Assembly (NCBI GenBank): GCA_002973575.1
Contig: PVEQ01000001.1
Location: 124,001 to 188,000, forward strand
Origin: Sediminibacterium magnilacihabitans
GTDB taxonomy: Bacteria > Bacteroidota > Bacteroidia > Chitinophagales > Chitinophagaceae
DNA length: 64,000 nucleotides
Direction: 5' to 3'
Both the position numbers and the translations under genes were made by a program. The notes under the pieces are model-generated. The model ran no database searches. It was not told the DNA's origin and saw nothing but the letters and a program-made list of their open reading frames with translations. Positions 59,966 to 64,000 of the stretch are shown here, piece by piece (the first letter of the stretch is position 1; each line of letters starts with the position of its first letter).

Positions 59966-60583
59966 ATGTACAGCATTATAACAGGCACCATATTATTAGG
60001 CATTACACATGCTCTTATCCCCAACCACTGGTTGCCATTGGTGGCAATTGCCCGGTCGGAAAAATGGGAGAAATATGAATTGATGCTGGTGGCTTCCATC
60101 ACCGCATCCGCCCATGTGATGGGTACTGTTATCCTTGGAATTGCATTGGGAATGGTAGGCTCAAGGCTGGCACATCAATATGAAGGATATGTTCATGTTA
60201 TTGCGCCGGTACTATTGATAATTTTCGGACTGATATATTTTACTGTTAACCTGCCCCACCATCATCATGCTGCCAACAAAGATGTGCAGCAATATAAAAA
60301 ATCAAAAACAAAATGGGTGTTGATTTTTGCAGTAACCATGTTTTTATCTCCGTGCCTGGAAGTGGAAAGCCTTTTTCTTGCAGCAGGCGCCTATGGGTTG
60401 GATAATATTTTATTACTGGCCCTGGTGTATGCTGCAATCAGCATCACAGGAATTATCACTCTTGTAATGCTTGCATTTAAGGGAGTGCAGATGATGAACT
60501 CACAATTTATTGAGCATAATGAAAAACGTATTACCGGCATGGTATTAATTATAGTAGGTATTGTTACATTTTTCTTACACTAA
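59966..60583 (+). CDS. Multi-pass membrane protein, possible NicO/UreH-like metal permease
   Basis: 205 residues, about six transmembrane helices. TM1 has THALIPNHWLPLV, resembling the HxxxxDH-type signature of NicO/RcnA and UreH-like transporters in place and composition, and a His-rich loop (NLPHHHHAANKDV) follows TM3. TM4 holds LSPCLEVESLFLAAGAYG with Cys and Glu. The family name is uncertain. Position between MgtC and a Zn/Cd ATPase, 10 bases before the latter, suggests transport of Zn, Ni or Co. The HHHH loop would face the cytoplasm or the periplasm depending on topology, which I cannot settle here. Confidence 0.65.
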   Translation: MYSIITGTILLGITHALIPNHWLPLVAIARSEKWEKYELMLVASITASAHVMGTVILGIALGMVGSRLAHQYEGYVHVIAPVLLIIFGLIYFTVNLPHHHHAANKDVQQYKKSKTKWVLIFAVTMFLSPCLEVESLFLAAGAYGLDNILLLALVYAAISITGIITLVMLAFKGVQMMNSQFIEHNEKRITGMVLIIVGIVTFFLH

Positions 60584-60593
60584 ACATAGTATT

Positions 60594-62594
60594 ATGGCAC
60601 ATAAACACGATGAAACAAAAATTGCAGAGCAGGAAGCCTGCTGTGACCTGGATGAAAAACTCAACGAAGCAAAAGTGGTTTCACAGCATAATAAAGAGGA
60701 TGGTCATGACCACGGAGAGGAAGAAGGCCGCGCCATCAGACCCTGGTTACCCGCTATTGTAAGTTTTGCTTTATTAATAGCAGGTATTGCATTGGACAAT
60801 TGGATTAAACCAACTCCTTCCTGGTTTACTGGCTGGCTTCGTCTTATTTGGTATATCGCAGCATATATCCCGGTGGGATTGCCAGTAGTAATAAAAGGAA
60901 TAAAGACGGCCATTAAGGGAGATGTATTTACAGAATTTTTTTTAATGAGTGTTGCCACCATTGGTGCATTTTATATTGGCCAATATCCCGAAGGGGTTGC
61001 TGTTATGCTCTTTTATGCAGTTGGGGAATTATTTCAGGATGCTGCTGTAAACCGTGCCAAAAGAAGCATCAAGGCATTGCTGGATGTAAGACCAGATAGC
61101 GCCGATGTGCTAAGAAATGGTATCTACGTCAATCTTCCGCCTGAGAGTGTAAAAGTTGGAGAAATCATCCAGATAAAAGTTGGTGAAAGAGTTCCATTGG
61201 ATGGAGAAATGCTAAGTGAAGGAAGTTCATTTAATACCTCTGCTTTAACCGGTGAAAGCAAACCTTCCACTTTTGTAAAAGGCGAAACAGTACTGGCTGG
61301 TATGATAAACCAGGAAAAAGTAGTGGAGTTGAAAGTAACAAAGCTATTTAATGATTCTTCTCTTGCAAGAATATTGACACTTGTACAAGACGCTACAACA
61401 AGAAAAGCGAAAACCGAACAATTCATCCGCAAGTTTGCAAGGATATACACTCCGATTGTTGTGTTTCTTGCTATTGGTATCACACTTATCCCCTGGTTAT
61501 TTGCAGAGAATTATGTGTTCAATACATGGTTATACAGAGCATTAATCTTCTTAGTAATCAGTTGCCCCTGTGCATTGGTAATTTCAATTCCTTTAGGTTA
61601 TTTCGGTGGTATTGGCGCAGCCTCACGAAGCGGCATTTTATTCAAAGGCTCCAACTACCTGGATTTAATGACCAAAATAAACCAGGTAGTAATGGATAAA
61701 ACAGGCACACTTACCAAAGCTGTTTTTAAAGTGCAGGAAGTGGAGAGCTATGACATACCCAAGGAGGAATGGCTGCCGCTTGCTGCCGCACTGGAAGCTA
61801 AATCAACCCATCCTGTTGCAAAAGCTGTTGTGGAGTATGCAAATAATAACTTTAGTAAAATACAAGTAGATGCATTGGATGAAATCAGTGGTCATGGACT
61901 GAAAGGCGTAGTGAATGGAAAGGAAGTGCTGGCCGGTAATGTAAAGCTGATGGATATGATGAAAGTGTCGGTGAATGATGGACTAAGAAAAATTGTGGAT
62001 ACTATTGTTATAGTCGCTATTGATAGAAAACTGGCTGGCTATTTAACCATAGCCGATGAAATAAAAGAGGACAGTAAACAGGCTGTTGATACTTTGCATA
62101 AACTAAATGTAAAAACAACCATGCTTAGCGGGGATAAACAAGCGGTTGTAGATAAAGTAGCAAAGCATTTAGGCATTGACAAAGCCTATGGCGACCTCTT
62201 GCCCGAACAGAAGGTGAAACAAGTGGAATCTATCAAGGAGAATAAATTAAGTGTAGTGGCTTTCGTAGGCGATGGTATTAATGATGCACCCGTACTTGCT
62301 TTGAGCGATGTGGGGATTGCAATGGGTGGCCTGGGCAGCGATGCCGCTATCGAAACAGCCGATGTGATTATACAAACCGACCATCCATCTAAAATTGCTA
62401 CAGCAATACAAATTGGTAAAGCAACCACAAAAATTGTCTGGCAGAACATAGGACTGGCGTTTGCTGTAAAACTGATTGTATTGATATTAGGAGCCGGTGG
62501 GTTGGCCACCATGTGGGAAGCCGTTTTTGCTGATGTAGGAGTAGCGATGCTGGCAATATTGAATGCGGTAAGGATACAGCGAATGAGATTTTAA
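60594..62594 (+). CDS. cadA: Zn2+/Cd2+-type P1B ATPase (ZntA/CadA-like)
   Basis: 666 residues from the ATG at 60594 (MAHKHDETK); the longer frame from 60561 overlaps the previous gene. The N-terminus has no HMA domain, only a short EQEACCDLDEKL segment with a vicinal Cys pair and a His stretch (HNKEDGHDHGEEEG), an uncommon shortened form. Actuator TGESKPSTF (about 221), TM motif SCPCALVIS (about 323), DKTGTLTKA (about 368), GDGINDAPVL near 559. CPC with a Lys in M7 and Asp in M8 regions (KLIVLILGAGG, FADVGVAML) is the P1B-2 pattern for Zn, Cd and Pb. It would export divalent metal to the periplasm for the CzcA pump. Confidence 0.93.
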   Translation: MAHKHDETKIAEQEACCDLDEKLNEAKVVSQHNKEDGHDHGEEEGRAIRPWLPAIVSFALLIAGIALDNWIKPTPSWFTGWLRLIWYIAAYIPVGLPVVIKGIKTAIKGDVFTEFFLMSVATIGAFYIGQYPEGVAVMLFYAVGELFQDAAVNRAKRSIKALLDVRPDSADVLRNGIYVNLPPESVKVGEIIQIKVGERVPLDGEMLSEGSSFNTSALTGESKPSTFVKGETVLAGMINQEKVVELKVTKLFNDSSLARILTLVQDATTRKAKTEQFIRKFARIYTPIVVFLAIGITLIPWLFAENYVFNTWLYRALIFLVISCPCALVISIPLGYFGGIGAASRSGILFKGSNYLDLMTKINQVVMDKTGTLTKAVFKVQEVESYDIPKEEWLPLAAALEAKSTHPVAKAVVEYANNNFSKIQVDALDEISGHGLKGVVNGKEVLAGNVKLMDMMKVSVNDGLRKIVDTIVIVAIDRKLAGYLTIADEIKEDSKQAVDTLHKLNVKTTMLSGDKQAVVDKVAKHLGIDKAYGDLLPEQKVKQVESIKENKLSVVAFVGDGINDAPVLALSDVGIAMGGLGSDAAIETADVIIQTDHPSKIATAIQIGKATTKIVWQNIGLAFAVKLIVLILGAGGLATMWEAVFADVGVAMLAILNAVRIQRMRF

Positions 62595-62649
62595 GATTCT
62601 TAAATATTTTTTAAACCAATTTTCTAACACGTTATTTAAAACAAATTGT

Positions 62650-63036
62650 ATGAACTATTATTTCACAAAAACCATTGACGGGAATTTTAATGACATCATT
62701 GAAAGAGTAACTGAATCATTAAAAGCCGAGGGATTTGGAGTGCTTACAGAAATTGATATAAAAGCAACCTTAAAAAAGAAACTTGATGCAGATTTTTATA
62801 ATTATAAAATACTTGGTGCCTGCGACCCAACTTTTGCATACAAAGCACTCCAAACTGAAGACAAGATAGGTGCCATGTTACCCTGCAATGTAATTATTCA
62901 GGAAAAAGAAACTGGGAAAATAGAAGTTTCAGCAGTGGACCCTGTTGCTTCTATGCAGGCAATAGAAAACCCCGGTTTGAAAGATATTGCTGAAGAGGTA
63001 AGGGAGAAATTGAAACGGGTTATTGATTTGATTTAA
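62650..63036 (+). CDS. DUF302 protein
   Basis: 128 residues, cytoplasmic or membrane-associated (no signal peptide). The DUF302 fold is clear: NDIIERVTESLKAEGFGVLT, EIDIKATLKKKLDADFYNYK, ILGACDPTFAYKALQTEDKI and GAMLPCNVIIQEKETGKIEV. DUF302 proteins are widespread, of unknown function, and often adjacent to metal-transport genes; some bind hydrophobic ligands. It comes 55 bases after the Zn/Cd ATPase and may be the last gene of this divalent-metal operon. The Cys in ACDP and LPCN are conserved in the family. Confidence 0.9.
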   Translation: MNYYFTKTIDGNFNDIIERVTESLKAEGFGVLTEIDIKATLKKKLDADFYNYKILGACDPTFAYKALQTEDKIGAMLPCNVIIQEKETGKIEVSAVDPVASMQAIENPGLKDIAEEVREKLKRVIDLI

Positions 63037-63051
63037 TAACATTTTATTACA

Positions 63052-63144
63052 ATGAAAAAGCTAAATGAACTAATGCAGAAAATACTCCTGCTAACGACTA
63101 AAATTGAAACTGACTACCCGGAATTATACCGCTATCATAATTAG
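63052..63144 (+). pseudogene. Truncated small protein, 30 aa, at the likely island edge
   Basis: MKKLNELMQKILLLTTKIET followed by DYPELYRYHN and TAG. The beginning (KLNELMxKI, then KIxxxYPELYxYL) matches my memory of a Bacteroidota small-protein family of about 60 residues whose chain continues past YPELYxYL. Here the frame is lost right after YRY, where AT-rich sequence with no coding character begins. It therefore looks cut by a rearrangement at about 63136. Confidence 0.4.
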
Positions 63145-63153
63145 TACATATTT

Positions 63154-63585
63154 TTAGGCATCGTTAGTCTTAATCATAATGGCGTTTCTTTCAAATTCTG
63201 AACTTAAAAGCTTTAGAGGGATTTTATCCGGGCAATACTTTGTTGTTTCTATTAAGTAAACTACGCTCAGGTTGGTAAGCGGTTTTAGCCATACCAAATA
63301 TTCCCGAAGATGTTTCGCAATTTGCTTAACAGTTGTATTTGGCTTCTCTTTTATTACCAGTATCAGTATGCCATTCTTTTCATTGGTCAGGAATCTTCCT
63401 GCTTTCAGCATTGCCCCTAAATATCCCTTACGGCTTGTTCCTGTGTCACATTCCATAATGATATAATCATTGTCCTTCTGTAAAACAGTATCAGGTTTAT
63501 ACCCCTTGGCAAGTTGCTTTCCTGAATTGACAACCGAATAGCCATTGGCACTGTGCAAGAGATTCTTAAATACTTTGTCTTTCAT
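63154..63585 (-). CDS. Possible PD-(D/E)XK-like nuclease, minus strand
   Basis: 143 residues from the ATG at 63585 (MKDKVFKNLLHSANGYSVV). The longer frame from 63660 overlaps the upstream gene by 25 bases; a TAGAATTTG promoter-like sequence lies between, favouring the shorter form. The core reads KGYKPDTVLQKDNDYIIMEC followed by DTGTSRKGYLGA: a PD motif, a strand, then E-x-D and a Lys, which is compatible with a PD-(D/E)XK active site. The rest (LRQYL-like helices and LSVVYLIETT) fits an alpha/beta fold. I cannot name a family. Same strand as the HNH-like gene, so the two may form a defence-type pair. Confidence 0.5.
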   Translation of the reverse strand: MKDKVFKNLLHSANGYSVVNSGKQLAKGYKPDTVLQKDNDYIIMECDTGTSRKGYLGAMLKAGRFLTNEKNGILILVIKEKPNTTVKQIAKHLREYLVWLKPLTNLSVVYLIETTKYCPDKIPLKLLSSEFERNAIMIKTNDA

Positions 63586-63635
63586 CGCTTTGATAAAAAT
63601 TGATTTTAAGTATTGTAAAAAGCAAATTCTAACCC

Positions 63636-64000
63636 CTATTTCAAATTTGTCAAAATGCAATTCAGAATCAGGTTCGCTCTTGCCTTAGCAAACTCTTCAA
63701 ATTTATCCTCCTTCCACAACGATTCATCAGCAGGAATTAAATGACGCTTTACAAAAGCAGCTTTATCGGCTACATGATTATTAATCCAATCCCTGAACGG
63801 GCTTCCATTTTTTAATCCCCGGTTAGTGCTGAAATCTATTAATTGAAAATTTCTGATACTATTGATTTTTGCTGATTCAACCTCCAAAGACTCTAATATT
63901 GATTTGGGCATGATGTGGTCAATATCATTTATCCTTATAGTCTGTCCTCTGTCGTACATAAGATAATAAACAAATGAACTTTCTAAGTCATCGAGGTTAT
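63636..64000 (-). CDS. HNH/DUF1524-type nuclease C-terminal part, 5' end beyond window
   Basis: The frame is open through base 64000 (NLDDLESSFVYYLMYDRGQT read upstream of the internal Met), so the start lies outside. Visible residues contain IDHIMPKSILESL, an HNH-type D-H-I-x-P motif, followed by SIRNFQLIDFSTNRGLKNG, PFRDWINNHV and HLIPADESLW, the typical end of DUF262/DUF1524 (GmrSD-like) proteins. In those enzymes, a ParB-like N-terminal domain uses NTP and the HNH domain cuts modified or phage DNA. Only the C-terminal third is in view, so the full domain set is unknown. The next minus-strand gene follows downstream (51 bases to its chosen start). Confidence 0.75.
   Translation of the reverse strand, partial: NLDDLESSFVYYLMYDRGQTIRINDIDHIMPKSILESLEVESAKINSIRNFQLIDFSTNRGLKNGSPFRDWINNHVADKAAFVKRHLIPADESLWKEDKFEEFAKARANLILNCILTNLK

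Noticed and set aside
1-64000. Transposases, integrases, tRNA genes or CRISPR arrays
   Set aside because: None recognised by motif or structure; the mobility of the island is therefore only inferred from its content.

Overview
This window looks like a heavy-metal resistance island from a Bacteroidota chromosome or large plasmid, probably a Chitinophagaceae-type organism. The lineage is inferred from low GC, the TAnnTTTG-type -7 promoter elements, near absence of Shine-Dalgarno sequences, and many families known mainly from Bacteroidota (HYC_CC_PP-like, DUF6660, DUF6122, GDCCVxC, RND-TolC fusions). No rRNA, tRNA, CRISPR array, integrase or transposase was seen.

Layout. 1-1.5 kb: 3' part of an alpha-amylase. 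1.6-9.2 kb: ArsR regulator and a complete Cu/Ag efflux cassette (CusA as two genes, CusC, two tandem adaptors). 9.2-13.6 kb: PPK2, membrane microproteins, DUF2933/DUF5676 proteins and a P2-type ATPase. 13.7-16.7 kb: small secreted Cys/His/Met proteins, including three tandem heavy-metal-binding domains and a DUF3347 protein. 16.7-25.3 kb: second Cu/Ag cassette (again split CusA, DUF4136 lipoprotein, YHS-like lipoprotein, multicopper oxidase, two adaptors with metal-binding domains, no TolC). 25.3-28.1 kb: PfkB sugar kinase, D-lactate dehydrogenase, frameshifted glutamine amidotransferase. 28.2-29.5 kb: ArsR-MerTP-GDCCVxC mercury-type cassette without merA. 30-32.2 kb: TonB-dependent receptor on the minus strand. 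32.6-44.1 kb: third RND system (TolC, YtkA-like/adaptor fusion, non-Cus permease) with secreted metal-binding proteins, a CREST/ceramidase-like membrane protein and a second DUF4136. 44.2-52.7 kb: methyltransferase, DUF2911, NTF2-like, Met-rich DUF2231 protein, multicopper oxidase with a putative C-terminal beta-barrel, CPH-type copper ATPase, DUF6122, PepSY. 52.8-63.0 kb: divalent-cation region (DUF6660, RND-TolC fusion, adaptor, MgtC, metal-permease-like protein, Zn/Cd ATPase, DUF302). 63.0-64.0 kb: a truncated small gene and two minus-strand nuclease-like genes at the likely island edge.

How the parts fit: CPH-type and Zn/Cd-type ATPases export metal from the cytoplasm; multicopper oxidases would oxidise Cu(I) in the periplasm; CYS-X2-CYS heavy-metal-binding domains (nine in five proteins), Met/His-rich tails and an HMA protein would buffer periplasmic metal; four RND systems move it across the outer membrane. 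The Met triad of CusA is present in both split permeases and absent from the other two, so two systems are assigned to Cu(I)/Ag(I) and two to other, probably divalent, cations. Only two regulators, both ArsR-type, are present; no CusRS-like pair or CueR was found. The most unusual points are the two independently split CusA genes, a multicopper oxidase-barrel fusion beside a Met-rich membrane protein, paired membrane microproteins, DUF4136 genes behind two RND permeases, and a series of nested hairpins (one present as two copies) just after stop codons.
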